Shown here: piece by piece, positions 45,484 to 58,819 of the stretch
Numbering within the stretch: position 1 is the stretch's first letter
Layout of the letters: every line of letters begins with the position of its first letter
NCBI GenBank assembly: GCA_964035545.1
Contig: OZ037769.1
Coordinates: forward strand, 7,180,429-7,244,428
Direction of reading: 5' to 3'
Source: Bugula neritina
Lineage: Eukaryota > Bryozoa > Gymnolaemata > Cheilostomatida > Bugulidae
Length of the DNA: 64,000 nucleotides
The notes under the pieces: generated by a model
What the model was told of the DNA's origin: nothing
Seen by the model: the letters and a program-made list of their open reading frames with translations, nothing else
The model's database searches: none
Program-made: the position numbers and the translations under genes

Positions 45484-48400
45484 ATGACAATGGTGCCGAT
45501 GGACTTAGAGTTGGAGGACGCCAACAGTTCTGGTTCCAGCAACACTAACAGTTCGAATTTCGATTGTAAAACATTGCCAACTTTGTTGAGCAATCTGTTC
45601 GAATCTGGTGAAAAGTCTTCTGCTATCCTTGATTTGAAAATTTATTTGAATACATTCTCGATAAAAAGTTCTCCGCAGCTAGCGTCTTGTTTGCCGAGCA
45701 AAGCAGAGTTTTTAATGCTTTTCGAACTTCTTACCTGTGTAAATCGGGATACTAATACTAAGTCTAATAGGTTTGTAGCTTTTACACTCTAGCTTGTTAA
45801 TTTTTACACATACCAATTTATTAGCACTTTAACCTTTTTAAACATTCAATTTTTATAATAATTTTGCCCGCAAATCTTTTTTTATAGAGAGTTCACTCAA
45901 AATGTCAGCAATGTTCTATCTCAGCTGCTCTGTTTACTCAAACCTGATGATCTCTTTCACAATTTCCATGATGAGATTCTTTCCGGTTTTAAGCATCCTA
46001 ATATGGAGGTCAAGCTTATGTGTTGCTTACAGGTAATCGCTCTAGTCCTATTTGTTATTCAAGTACTTCTACAAAATTTCTAAGTTGTTGTCTGTTAGAC
46101 TAAAGTTGGTAGTCTCTCGCTTATAACCGCTAGTATATCTAGTATGCTATTGCTTATGATATTCTTGAAAGCACATTCGACTGCTTTCAGTAATTTATTT
46201 TGTCTAGTAAACGGGTTTGTTGTGTAGGTGAAGAGAGTGGTGGAGGATGAAGACTGGCGGCGTCTGGTGTTGAATGAACCAGAGTTGGTGCACTCTCTAA
46301 TTGACTGCTTGTGTATTTCAGATGATTCCTCGGGAATGATAGTCAAAGAGGCATCACATGCATTGTCTGTGATTGGTAGGCTATTTAGTTAAAATTATGC
46401 TCTTGCTATGTTTTTTTTTCAAGGCTAAGTTTGGACGTTGGCTATTATAGCCTATCTTCCTAAATTTCTTTCAGGTTTTGTTGGTTGTTCCGTTCAATTA
46501 ACTTTTTAGTAACATGTGTGCATACTTAGAGATAGACTAAAATATTACCATAAAATTTGAAAAATGGAGAAGTCCTGCAATTCTTGGTGATATTTTATGT
46601 ACATTTAATACATGGATTGAATATAAATGTATTCCATCATATGACTCTGATCTGACAAAAGAAACTCTACTGTCTTTAATTATAAATGGACAGAATATGT
46701 ACTGATGGTATCTACAAGCTGTAAACAGTGTCAAACAAGTCAAACTTTTTACTATAAATTAATAAAATTCTTAGTTTTACTGTAATAATGCATGTACATA
46801 TATATCATACAGATTCCATGTTGTTGCAGCTGTCTGCCGTTTCATGTTTTAGCTATGTGTGAAGCCGGTGCCTGCATGCTTTTTGAAGAAACTAGCTCGG
46901 TTCTAATCCACATGAAAGAATGCCTATCAAAGCACAATTCTACTATTTGCTTTAGAATCTTTGAGGTAAGGAAGTTTAAAATGCTTTTAGTTTTGTTATC
47001 TGCTCCTCTGGGAAACCCTCAAAATTTATTACTGTTCTATAAATTATTAATTTTGCTTTAAATGTTTTTTTTATTTCAGGTTGTAGTTAAATGTTGTGTT
47101 CACTCGACTGAAGCAATGAAATTTTGCCAGTCAAACACTCTTCTCGAGTCACTGCTGGATAAATTCGGAGACAGTGATGATATTCTTTCTCGTGTTGTTG
47201 CTATAACAACACTGACACCATTGACTTCCTGTAAACATGGCTACCAGTGGCTGAAGTTGGAAGGTGTGTTTACAAAATTGGAAGCTGCACTGAGTGATGA
47301 TGATCCATTCTCAGCAATTGTTATGCCAGGTATTTTGAGGTTTGCCTTCAGTTGAACAGAGTCCTGTAAAATTTTCAGCAGCATTCAAAAATTATACCTT
47401 ATGCAATACTCATCAAAAACTTTGTAGAATTTATGAAAATCATATTTTAAAATTATAGTTTGATGTTTTTGTAATATATAAAAATAGCTTATATGCCATC
47501 TTATCTTCAACTCATTCCCAATACCCTGATTTGGTATTATACTCTAGTATTATGTATGTTAGGGCTACTTCTGGTTTGACATGTCTTTCAAGTGTTATAA
47601 ATCTTACAGATACCACCACTCTTCCTCTTGCTTCTACTAGATTTTATACTTGTAGAGATACTGAAGTTCTTTGCTGCTCTAAGCAAGCACTTTGCTGACT
47701 TGTTGGAATCTCATCATGGCCGCTTTCTAAACACATTGTGCTGTATTATTGGGTCAGATGAAACGTCTTTTGATCTACTGGAGGCGGCCATAGATTGTCT
47801 TACTGTTGTACTCTCTTATGATGGTGGAAAGTTTGCACTCAACAGTCTGGGTGAGTTCCCAACTATTCAACGACTCTTAATTTTGTGTGCAAATGCTTAC
47901 AAGTTTATAGACTCTTGCACCCAAATGAAACTGGTTGCAATGAGTTTATCTTGAAAAATGATAACCCCCTAGATTCATCATTAATACTAATAAGAAATCA
48001 AGTGTATCGATTGTTGGAAAATTTGATTAATACCATGTAATGCTGTGTGGCTGATACCTTACGTACAGTAATTTAGAGTTCATACTCATCGGTTATGTAG
48101 GTTGTTCAATATAAAATGTTACTGATAAAACCACCGTTTCCTCTTTAGGTGACAAATTCAAAGCAGTCATCAGACGAGTAGGTAGATTAGCCAAGGCTGG
48201 TTCATCTAGTCTGAGAGACCAGTGCTTGTGGTGTATCAGTGAGTTACTGAATGCTGGTGAGGGAGACAATGCGGATAGAGTGGTGCCTCTGTGTGAGACG
48301 TGGTACTATGAGCTGGACAGTCAACCTCTGGAGTTCCTGCTGAAGTTGTCCAAGAGCCCTATACTTGAACCTCGCTTAGCGGTTCAAAAAGTTTACACCA

Positions 48401-49188
48401 ATCTGGCTGACCAGGCTTGGGCGCTCAAGGTAAAAGCGGACTTATGTAACTTTTGCAACAGCAACATGCTTGAGAACATGTTTCAGAGACTTGAACCAAT
48501 GTATGGGTATAATGTTTTGTCACAATGGTAGTAGGAAAGTTAGGAATATTTTAGGGTACACTACCTCAGAATTTTTCTATTAATATAATATATCTAACTA
48601 TCATAAATGAGATAAATTCCATGTTATAAGAGGGGCGCCATAAATGTGTTTTATCGTCTTAATTAATGTGTGGCATGATAGATTTCTCTACACCACAGAA
48701 TATACTTACAGTGTTCGGAATTACATTGGTTAAAATCAAGAACGCTCAAGTTGTTTAATGATACAGGGATACCTAGCTGCTCTATGCTCCCAAGTTTGAT
48801 TCGTTCATGACCCAATGACCTTTAAACATAGGAGTAGCTGGATTTAATTGCAGTGTCTGGCAATGGGTAAAAAAGTTGTATACTAAATCATGTTTTGCAG
48901 GTAATGAGGGATCACCCAACATTTTGTGAGTATTTGTTGGACCGAACTACTGAATCGGAAGATGAGGGCTATGTATACAAATATACAACGATAGCGAGGA
49001 TTCTGAGAGCTAAGGCCTGTGCAGAGATTTTCCCTCTGTCATTCATTTTGAAGTTGAGGGTAAAAATAATATTGATTAATATATAATAATATATAACCGC
49101 TAGTCACGTGATGTCTGTTTAGTTTAGAGAACTAGATTTTTACATGAAGCTAGTTGAGAAACTTGGGATTGCAGACAATATCTTGTAG
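45484..49188 (+). CDS. PSMD5: 26S proteasome non-ATPase regulatory subunit 5 (assembly chaperone S5b)
   Basis: PSMD5 is a HEAT/armadillo-like chaperone that helps assemble the proteasome base. It binds ATPase subunits (Rpt1/Rpt2 side) and is absent from the mature 26S particle. Exons are 45484-45770, 45888-46032, 46228-46375, 46853-46965, 47080-47329, 47656-47850, 48149-48429, 48901-49059 and 49123-49188. All phases close, giving 1644 nt or 547 aa against about 504 in human. Family landmarks are TTLTPLTSCKHGYQWL with DDDPFSAIVMP (human has the equivalent SDPFSSFYLPG), LAVQKVYTNLADQAWALK, HPTFCEYLLDRTTESEDEGY and a final AEIFPLSFILKLRF block. The start has three candidate Met codons (45484, 45499 and one between them out of register); I took the first. 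The last exon is short and rests on one acceptor (CTGTTTAG). Confidence 0.88.
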
Positions 49189-49974
49189 GAATTCCCAAGT
49201 AATCAAATCTTTGTAGCAACTTCCATGCCCATTATGCAGATATTACTATCACGATTGTTTGGATTTTTTAATTTTTTCTGTTGACATTTTTTCAACAGAA
49301 AACTATTGTTTATGAAGCCTACTAATTATGAAATCATAATATTTTATATAAATTAAGCTCTAATGTGCAGTTCAGAATTATGTAGGATAAGTGGTGCAGA
49401 AGATATTATGTTCATGAGCACTGAGAATTTACAGTAGTTCAGATGTGAATGTTATTTGCAGACCTATGAGAAACAAGGTGCCATGTATGTGCAGGCAGCA
49501 TCCCAGGTTGCAACTGAAGAAGGCTAGACAGCATCTTACCCTGTGGTAGTCAGATAAACTAACATTATGGAGTTGTCTCACTATATGAACTCCCATTAGT
49601 AAAAGTTGGAGTTGTCTCACTATTTAAAGGACCTTGCAAGCATGGTTCTAGTTCAAATGCAAAGACCTCAAATATTGTTTAACTTGCAAGACTACTAAGT
49701 ACAGCTGTACTGTAACTGAACTATATATTGATAATTTCACTAACGTTCAAAGTCAAATTTGAGTGTACTCTTTATTTCTACTCTTATGTTATGAGATAAA
49801 AAACATAATGTAGCACTTCATTTTCATGTCAAGCACATGCATACAACAGTAAATTTATATAATTTTCTAATACAATAATTAGAATAAATTACTGATGATT
49901 ATTTACACATAATATAAAGCATACTGTTGTATTTATTAAATGACTAATGATCCTTCAAAAATTTAACAAATCAA
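49189..49974. other. Intergenic region between convergent PSMD5 and GDPGP1
   Basis: The two genes end facing each other. The stretch is AT-rich and would hold both 3' leaders. A repeated phrase GGAGTTGTCTCACTAT near 49572-49623 is the only local structure noted. Confidence 0.6.
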
Positions 49975-52900
49975 TTACGAGTCATTAAACTGGGAACCTA
50001 TCATTTTGAAAGATTCAGTCAAATCTAACCATTCTCTTTCTGGCAACATCATGTCTTTAAAACAGCTGAGCGCCAGTTCATCTGACATTTTGTGATAATA
50101 CTCTTCATCTGTAATAACACAACAGTTTATTATTTCATTCTACAGGTGTGATAATTTCTTAATAAAAATTAAAAAAGATATAAAAAGCTGTCGAACTGAT
50201 TAAGAGGGCAAGTTAAATTTGAGCTCAAAATTTTGATAAATACCACGCATGGCCCTATCTTATTAGTTTATTTTCAAATCAAAACCTACCTTTGATGAGC
50301 AAATGCCCAGCCATCTCTAACACAGCAGTGTTGAAAGCTGCTTCAGAAGGTTTTGGGCCTGCATATAGATTTATGAGTAAATTCAACACCAACGAACGAT
50401 CGAACTGGAAATATTTTCTATAGTGTTGCAAGACCATAGAGAAAGCACAATTGCATCAAGTTATCAGCACAGTGTGTAAACAAAAAATTTACTTATTCGC
50501 AAAATCTTAGTTTTAATGGATATTTTTGAGTATTTCATCAAATTTACAAATGAGTACTCTATTAAATTTACAATTTGGTACATTTTAAACATTTACATAT
50601 CACAACTGTGTGGATATTAGATAAAGTATACATGAAATATTGAGCAATATGCGACAACTTCAATGGAAAATAAAACTCTTACCTAAGATTTTAGTGCGAG
50701 GCCAGAGCAATACTCTAATAGCTGTCTCATCTGGGTTAGTAAAGGAGCGGCCCTTACACATAAATAGCGCATGGGCTATTTCATTTTGTCTCATGTGATC
50801 TACACATTTGAATATTAATCTGAAAGATATTTTAATGTATTACATAACAATATCCTGCAAATATTCTCTTAAAACATGAAAATCTCTGAAATGCACTAAA
50901 AATAACTATGTTACTAGCTACTTTTTATTAGGCAAGTGAAAAACTATTACGTATAATCTAGTCGGTAAATTGTGACTAGGACAGAACACAACTACATAAT
51001 ATATACTCTGGAACTCAAATTCTATGCATATATTTATATAAAATACACAAAGTAATGCATCTATTTTATAACATATAGATGAACTACAGCTGTTTAAACT
51101 ACAAACAAGTGAATACATTTATAACTAACTCCAGTAGCGTGAGCAATATAGTGACACATACCGGATAATTTTATTATTAGTATAGCTAATGCACAATATT
51201 GATCAATTCAATCTAAATTAATGCGGGTTCAAGTTTTATAGTAGTTACTTAGCGGGTGAAGCTAGTTTTAAGTTCAGCAGGCCAAGCTGTGTTAATTGAT
51301 TAAAAGTGTATAAGTTCATATAAGCTAGTAGTAAGATAATGTACATGTATTAAAGCTGAAAAATGAAACGTATTCATTAAACATCTCCTATACCTGTAGG
51401 TTAATTACCTGGATATTGAAGATAATTCATCAATGTGTTTTACTTCAAACCCAAAGCCATGGGGTGCATCAATGTCTAACTTGTATATTTTATCAGTCAG
51501 ATGAACTCCTGGCTAACAAATACAAAATTGTGCTGAATATTAGGCAAGTGATCTGCTACAGTTGCTGATTTCAACAAATTATTGAGTGTGCTGTGCTAAC
51601 CCAACAAAAAATTACAGCTTTTTATAAATCATAAGATAATATAAAATCAAATGAAAAACTTGTGTCACTGAAACATTTTCTAGAAAAAGGCAAAAACCGA
51701 TAATTAAATTTGTCATTAAAACAGAATTAAAACTAACAAGTAAAGCCAAAAAAGGACTAGTTGAAAAGACAAACAGCAGAATCCTGTAGAGAATTTTATA
51801 TGAAGACTGTTTCTGTTTTGAGTTTATTTGACTTGTTATATTCTCCTAGAGAAGGAGCAGGGCAAATCGCATAATATCGCTCCATTAGTTTAAATGAAGC
51901 TAACTGACTCACCACCCAATCAGCTAGCAATACTTCATCTGTGTAGTAACAGTGCAGGTGTTGATGATTCACAGAGGCATGACTGCAAAGACTGTTGAAT
52001 CCTATTTTAAATGAGCTGCAAATATGTGTAATGAATATACATGTAATAAATATACATGTAATAAATACATATGTAAAAAATATACATGTAATGAATGTGT
52101 GTAATAACCGTGTGTAGACATTTTGAAATACAAATTTTTTTTAACTATAATGTAATCCAGGCATTTATTATGATATACAGCTAAAACAAGAGTTTCAAAA
52201 CTGTGACTGGAGCAATCTAGTATTAAAACATAATGATCCAATAGTAGCATACAGAAATTTCTTGAACGAAACATCTCATATATTTAACAAATTGGCACCT
52301 TTTCAAGAAAAGACTTTCCATTTCAATAGAAAAAAGGTGAACAACTGGATCACGGATCGTTTAAAAAAAGAAATTCACAAAAAAGACAGGCTTTTTTCAC
52401 AACACAAAGCTTTTCCATACAGCCCAAAACTTAAGCAAGCCTACATTAAGCAAAGAAACAAAGTATCAACCTTAATTAAACAAGCCAAGTATAACTACTA
52501 TGATAAGCTGATTTCTAACCAAGCAGACTCCAGAAAGCTTTGGAATACAATCAACAATGCTTGTGGAAGAAAATCAACCTCTCCAAGCTTCCCAGTAAAG
52601 CTAAAAGCTGACTCAGAAATCATTACCCACCATACAGAAATAGCAAACTATATAAACAATTATTTCACTAACATTGGAAAGAACTTAGCCGATAAAATAC
52701 CAAGTGTTCCTGAGATCCCAGTCAATGCCGAAGATTGTCCTTCATTTTATTTTCAGCTGGTAGACAAAAACAGAGTTTTAACTGAACTAAAAAATTTGAA
52801 TGAAAATAAATCAGAAGGCTTAGACTTGATCCCAGCGAGGCTAGTTAAACAAAGTGCAACTTACCTTTGTCAGCCTCTCACACATATTATAAACTTGATA

Positions 52901-54586
52901 ATTAAATCAGGTGTCATTCCTAATGAACTGAAAGTAGCCAAGATTTTGCCATTTTACAAAAATAAAGGTGACAAACTTTTATGTAGTAATTATCGGCCTA
53001 TCTCAATACTTCCAGTTTACTCTAAAATACTTGAAAAAATAATCTGCAAGCAATTAAATGAACATTTAAACCTACACAAAATTTTGTCGGTTTCTCAATT
53101 TGGCTTCCAACAGAAGAAGGGTGCACAAGACGCACTGTTTAAGTTTTCAGACCAATCCTTCAAAGCACTTAATGACTCATCAGTAATATTGGGTATTTTC
53201 ATTGATTTCTCAAAAGCATTCGATACAATCAACCACAATATTTTGCTACAGAAACTACGAGATTACAATTTTGATTCTCACTCCATAAGTTTAATCCAAA
53301 ACTACTTGACCAATCGAACACAGCATGTTATAATAGAGAACAGTATATCCAATTCCTTGCATATCACCTGTGGAGTTCCCCAGGGCTCTATCTTGGGCCC
53401 TGTGCTCTTTCTGCTGTACATAAATGATTTAGCTACCCATTGTCCTTTATTTGATACTATTCTGTTTGCCGACGACACAAATCTTTTTTGGAAGAGCAAA
53501 GATTTAAATGCTGATATTGGAAATATAAACTCCTCACTAAATAAAGTCAATAACTGGTGCATTGCAAATAAACTAACTCTAAACTTAACGAAAACAAACT
53601 ACATCATTGTTAAAAACTACCAAAAGAATTTTGTACTTAACAGTACCATCCATATTGACAATATACCTCTCTCACCTAACTCAGAAATAAAATTTTTAGG
53701 TGTAGTCATTGACATTAACTTAAACTGGTGTGCTCATATAAATTCTTTAAGGACTCAGCTCAACAAAGTAACTGGTATGATATACTTAGCTTCAAAGTTT
53801 TTACCATACAAAGCTTTGATTTTATTATATAACAGTCTGATAAACAGCAAACTTACATATTGCTTAGAAGCCTGGGGAAATGCCCCTAAAACCCATCTGA
53901 ACAAGTTGCTTTTAATTCAAAAACGCATTATTCGCATTTTTTCCACAAATCACCTACTGAACACACATCACCTCTATTTATCAAAGCAGAAATTCTTCCT
54001 ATTGATCTCTTGTATATCTACCGCCTATGTCTTCTTGGTCATTCAGCTTATTATACTCCATTTCACACCAAACAACCACCAACTTACCTCACCAGACATT
54101 CTGAACTTTCCTTACCCTTACCTCTCTCTACCTCCGCAGCAGGTCATCGTCAAGTGTCCTACCAGATGTCTAGCAATTGGAATAAACTACCTCTGACTTT
54201 AAGACATCATCAAAGCTTTGCCACATTTAAAATATTGTTGAAAAAGCACCTACTAAAATCTTTAACTTAATCTGAATAAATAGTTCCCACTATTTTTTCA
54301 ACTGCCACTTGGGCCCCGCTCCTTGAATAGCTATGCTACTGAGCACATGGGCCCCCATCTTGACTTCGATTGATATTATATATAAATTGAATTTAGCTCT
54401 TTTTGTGTTACTGTTGTATATTTGTATTTTTTTTGTCCTTTTGTTTTTTTGATGGAAATAAAGAAAACAACAAACAACAACAACAAATAAACTGACTAGG
54501 CACTGAAACATTTATATCAGTTTGTAATAAAACTATGACTACTGATTGAAGTGAAAAATTCTTATATTTTCATTCTTATCTGTATT

Positions 54587-54621
<35 letters not shown>

Positions 54622-56673
54622 ATATATATATACTGTATATATACATATATTGATAAAAACAGGAGTTATGCTACCTTTGAAAACTGAGGCACATCAACTC
54701 CAGGGACAGCTGTATACCGTGTAGTGTGAGGTTCTACATAAAAACACATTTAAAATAGATTATTTTCAATATGCCTAATAAATAAAGAGAAGTGGAATGA
54801 CAGTAGCAGTTGAACAAAACATGATATTTTGAAATCAAATGTTACTCGGAATACTGTAATGCAGTAACAAATCTGTGTAATACTCTATAATAAACAATAC
54901 CAACAGAGTATAATGCAATGACTACAAATATTTATAATTTCACATCAACATTAAAATCACTGATGAAATATAAAGAGAATACCTGATTATGTTGCATATC
55001 TACTTCAGGAACAATAAGAGAATGGGCGCAATCCACAGGGCTGACCTACAATATTAAACACATATAAAATTGAACTAGCATCAAAGAATCCTAGTGAAAT
55101 GTCAAGATAATAAGTTTTTCACACTCACTCCTCCACAAAACAACTAAAAAAGAGTGAAACTGTGTAAAAATTGTTTTATACATGCTGACCATCATTTTTA
55201 ATTTATGTTCCAAAATTAAAAAAAACATTCTATTTAAAATTTTTAAAATATATATAGTAAAAAAAGTCAGTTAGAATCTTATTGATTGCATTTTTAGTTC
55301 TATATATTACATTTAAGACTTTCAATAATTTTTTTCCTGATTCTAGTGAATAAGTAAACCAGGATAATCTCATATAATATGATTTTTAAAAAACTTATTC
55401 CTTTAATGAAAAATATCAAAGACTACAGTAGTATTTCAGACTTCAATACACAACTTTTTTTCCCAGAAAAGCATTTATAACTTAAGTAATAGATTAACAA
55501 AACCTATGGCAAGTTTCTAGGACCTAGGTAATAAAGACTAACATTTATAATAATTTGGTCTTTGGTGAGAGAAGTTCGATTCTTGTGCTTCAGTTGAAAA
55601 AGAATTTCCTCCTTCTTCACCTTTGTGAAGTTGAACTTGTTGCTATCAAATGGTTGATTAACACTGAACATAGCCTGGGGTGGCCGTCTTTCTGTAGCCC
55701 TTTTCTCATTTAACTGTAATTATGGTTTGTAATAAAACAGGGGGAAAGTGAACAGCAGGTGTTGTGAAGCAAAGCAATCTCACATTCAATTGCTTGCATT
55801 ATGCAGTGGACTTCTCATTGGATGTTTGGGAACAGTTGCACCAAATGAAATTACAACCAAAACTTAATACAAACTGCAACCACAAATCCATCCATAGCTC
55901 TCTACACATAACTATTTGAAGCAATGAAAATGCAGTGATTAAATAAAAATATCCATTTCATAATTCAATAGAAACAGTGATAAAATTGACAAATAAACAA
56001 ACAAGTTCTACTCTGCAGCCACAAATCCATGTATGTATCCACTCAGTGATAATGTCAAATTTAAATTAAATAGGCTCAACAATTTATTTAATAATATACA
56101 GGGCCACCTATTACAATTATTGCCAGCACCAAGCCTGCTGGGTTATACAACTACTATTTTATGAGACCACAACTTTATGCAGTTCAAACTGTTTGGGAAA
56201 ACATGACTTGCCAATATTTACAATGAGCACCCAATTAATCCATACCATAGACAATACAACCAAATTACTCTTCAGAAATATGTATAATAAGGTGGCAAAC
56301 TTACTAGGGCAACATATTTGTGAGGCCCTTCAATGTGTTTAGATTTTATATGGCCTAGATCATAGTTGAACAGTCCTTTCTGCATAGCTTTTTCCCATTT
56401 GAAGATTAGCGTTTCATCAAACTGATAATTACAAGTGTAACCAAGTTAGACAAATAAGTTGAGAAAAAAGAATATGCTTTATTTATCTAATTTATAATTA
56501 CTTTATTTATAATTTAGGTGATCTTATTTTGCCTTTAGAATGCGACACGATTAAATTATTTTAATAATGAAGTTAATTTCATAAAATGGCTCACATACAT
56601 CACTTCTTGTAATCCGATCACCAGCTATTCTAAAATCCTCATCTCCATATATAAAGTAGTCATGTGTTGACAT
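49975..56673 (-). CDS. GDPGP1: GDP-D-glucose phosphorylase
   Basis: GDPGP1 splits GDP-D-glucose with phosphate to GDP and glucose-1-phosphate, probably clearing a wrongly made sugar nucleotide from the cytosol. Exons, 5' to 3': 56673-56599, 56421-56305, 55713-55543, 55045-54983, 54733-54675, 52015-51913, 51512-51409, 50819-50683, 50358-50290, 50108-49975. All phases close: 1032 nt, 343 aa (human 385). Landmarks are KWEKAMQKGLFNYDLGHI, RRPPQAMFSVNQPFDSNKF, INVSPVDCAHSLIVPE, GFNSLCSHASVNHQHLHCYY with the histidine-triad-like active site H179-x-H181-x-H183, NEIAHALFMCKG and FNTAVLEMAGHL. The start MSTHDYFIYG lacks in-frame support further up in the exon; a second Met does not follow closely. Intron 5 carries a LINE in the opposite direction. 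Confidence 0.92.
52145..54490 (+). mobile_element. 5'-truncated jockey-superfamily LINE in GDPGP1 intron 5
   Basis: The element keeps the end of the endonuclease-RT linker, the reverse transcriptase and the 3' tail, which ends in AATAAAG followed by CAA repeats (about 54456-54490). Its open frame begins at about 52150 without a start codon, which is the usual result of incomplete reverse transcription. It lies antisense to GDPGP1. I found no sure target duplication. Confidence 0.88.
52151..54270 (+). pseudogene. LINE reverse transcriptase fragment, one frameshift
   Basis: The reverse transcriptase of a non-LTR retrotransposon reads open from about 52151 to 54196. Conserved blocks are SNYRPISILPVYSKILEKII (near 53000), IDFSKAFDTINHNIL (53200), GVPQGSILGPVLFLLYIND (53370) and the catalytic LFADDTN (53464). 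After about 53960 the frame that matches the family shifts: the usual C-terminal ILPIDLLYIYRLCLLG and WNKLPLTLRHHQSF lie in the next frame, ending at 54270. So one small indel plus 5' truncation inactivate it; the catalytic core is otherwise intact. Confidence 0.88.
54583..54642. repeat. (TA)n microsatellite
   Basis: About 50 bases of TA with one TTTA interruption, just upstream (plus coordinates) of GDPGP1 exon 5. Confidence 0.9.
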
Positions 56674-58452
56674 TCTGATTGTCTGAAATAGCATTTACTA
56701 AAATAAGTCAAAATATCAATGAATAGCTAAATTGTAGTTATATTAAGAGTTGCAAACCAATTAAATATTAACCTTATACAATGCCATTTGCTATGTAACT
56801 ACAATATGGTTATTGGTAATATCATAAACTTATTTATTACAACACAATCGATACCCAGTTATCATAATTCATATGCTTATACTTATAGTCTAGCTGACAC
56901 AAAGTTATTGACTTTTACAACATTAGCCTCAAGATTTAATAAATTAAAACATAATTTGTACAACACAGAATCCCCACAGGAAAACTGTAATTTCAAGTAG
57001 ACGACAGGGTAAAATGGTTCAAGTTGTGAACAGAGTCACTGTCAAAGTTTTGTAACTTATATTTAATAATTATTCGAATAACTATGAGTATAAGAGTAAG
57101 ACTAACACTTTAACAGTAACAGTAACTCACTAATTCTAAGAGTACGAGTAAGTCAAAGCGTTAGCTAAGCCTACGGGTTACACTTACAGTTACACTTGCA
57201 CAGCCAGTGTCACACTCACTGTAGCAGTGCTGGGAACGGAGAAGCCACGGATGTCAAACTTATCCTTGTCCAACGCTTGTGCAAGTCAAAGACGTGGCTG
57301 TAATGATTGTCATTGGCAGTCACAGTGAGTGTGAAAACATCAAGTGAAATGCGAGTGGAACCAACGTGACAGAACCATGAGAAACTTTGAACCAGGCGCC
57401 ACAACAATTTAAAAGCCACGCCCGCTGCGGTTGCAAACAATAATCGAAACTATTGCTATTGTTTACAATGACCCAATCACTACTTATGATTATTTACATT
57501 CGATCTAGCAGCAGAATTGGGATCAGTGTCACTGAGATTGTAATCCAACTGGTTGGCACGAGAAGGCTTTACTTATAGTAAAAATAGAGTTATCTCCCTT
57601 AAAAAATATATCCATGACAATAATGCTTTAGATGGCTATAGAGTTATCTTCTTTTTCAGGGAGAGCCTAGATGGCATATGCATGCTGATGCGTCTCGTTG
57701 CTTGGCATGATGATGAAGAGAACCTCAATTTGAATCCAGATTCAATAGAACTTTAAAAGTATAGAAATTGGTGCACATTTTCTTTTTGTAAAGTTGAATG
57801 CAAATTTTTTTTAACAAGCCTTTAATGAACTGTAAAATAACAATAAATTGCAAGTTACAACAGATCATGTATTGAATCAACTGAGGTAATAAAGTTACTG
57901 AGGTAATACTAAATCTAATACTATTAGTATTAGATTTAATATTACTATTAGTATTAGTATTAGTAATAGTAATACTAATAGTAATAGTAATACTAATAGT
58001 AATAGTAATACTAATAGTAATACTAATACTAATAGTAATACTAATAGTAATACTAATAGTAATACTAACATCAATATTATTATAATGTTAATATCAAGCA
58101 ATACCAATAGTAATACTAATAGTAATAGTAATATCATAACCATTATGATTATCCGTATGGCATATCGGCTATCACTATCAGTATGAGTATTGCCATTGTC
58201 ATTGTGTTTGTCATACTGATACTCAGGGACAATGCGAATCTAATACTCATAGTAAATGTATTAGTTAAAGTTAGACTGATACTGATGGTCATACTGATAG
58301 TGATACTCAATCTCACAGAGTTAGACTGCTAGTCATAGAGTGAGTCATACTCATAGTCATACTCTCATACTTCATAGCGATGGAGATAGTGATACTGATA
58401 TTCATACAGTGATACTGATAGTATCAATCATATTTTGATTTACTATCAGTAT
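56674..58452. other. GDPGP1 upstream region and intergenic stretch
   Basis: Above the GDPGP1 start lies AT-rich sequence, then a GC-richer block at 57190-57440. That block contains a perfect 13-base inverted pair (TCACACTCACTGT at 57210-57222 and its complement at 57322-57334) and CCACGCCCGC near 57417, so it could hold the promoter and a leader exon. A 67-codon open frame at 57553-57756 (+) has a TTTTTCAG acceptor in its middle and could be a last exon of an unseen gene. I cannot assign it. Confidence 0.4.
57896..58140. repeat. TAATAG/TAATACTAATAG microsatellite
   Basis: This is a long run of AGTAATACTAATAGTAATAG-type sequence, starting with a small palindrome (AAATCTAATAC, loop, GTATTAGATTT). 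It gives a spurious Leu/Val-rich open frame on the minus strand. Confidence 0.9.
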
Positions 58453-58685
58453 TGTTTTGTGTTGTTTTGTGTTATTGTTTCAGCTATCGTGAAAGAGAGA
58501 GAACATGCTCAAGTTAGTTGATTAACGGAAGAGGCCTAAGCGGTGATTTATTACCACAATATATAATACAAGATAATACGAAAATTATTACAAGATAAGT
58601 GAGACAATTGATTATTATGGTTATGCAAAAAATAGTAAATTAATAATATAACATTACAAATAAATGTTTACATAAATACCGAACA
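58453..58685 (-). repeat. 3' LTR of the gypsy element
   Basis: It matches 60546-60769 with scattered differences and a 10-base tandem copy of TGTTTTGTGT at its outer end. The differences show that the insertion is not very recent. Confidence 0.92.
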
Positions 58686-58819
58686 TATCCCACAGAATAG
58701 AAAGAGGCTAGTTAGGTACAAATGTTCAAGTGGGCACATAGTCTGCCCATCCAACTAGGGGGCTTCTGTTCTCTGGTTGAGTGCCGTAGGTTGTCGCTAT
58801 GATTGGCGCTCTCGGTGGT

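Noticed and set aside
57553-57756. 67-codon open frame as a gene
   Set aside because: A TTTTTCAG acceptor in its middle hints at an exon, but there is no partner exon or homology. It is mentioned only in the intergenic entry.
57895-58143. Leu/Val-rich open frame
   Set aside because: It is a read-through of a TAATAG microsatellite.
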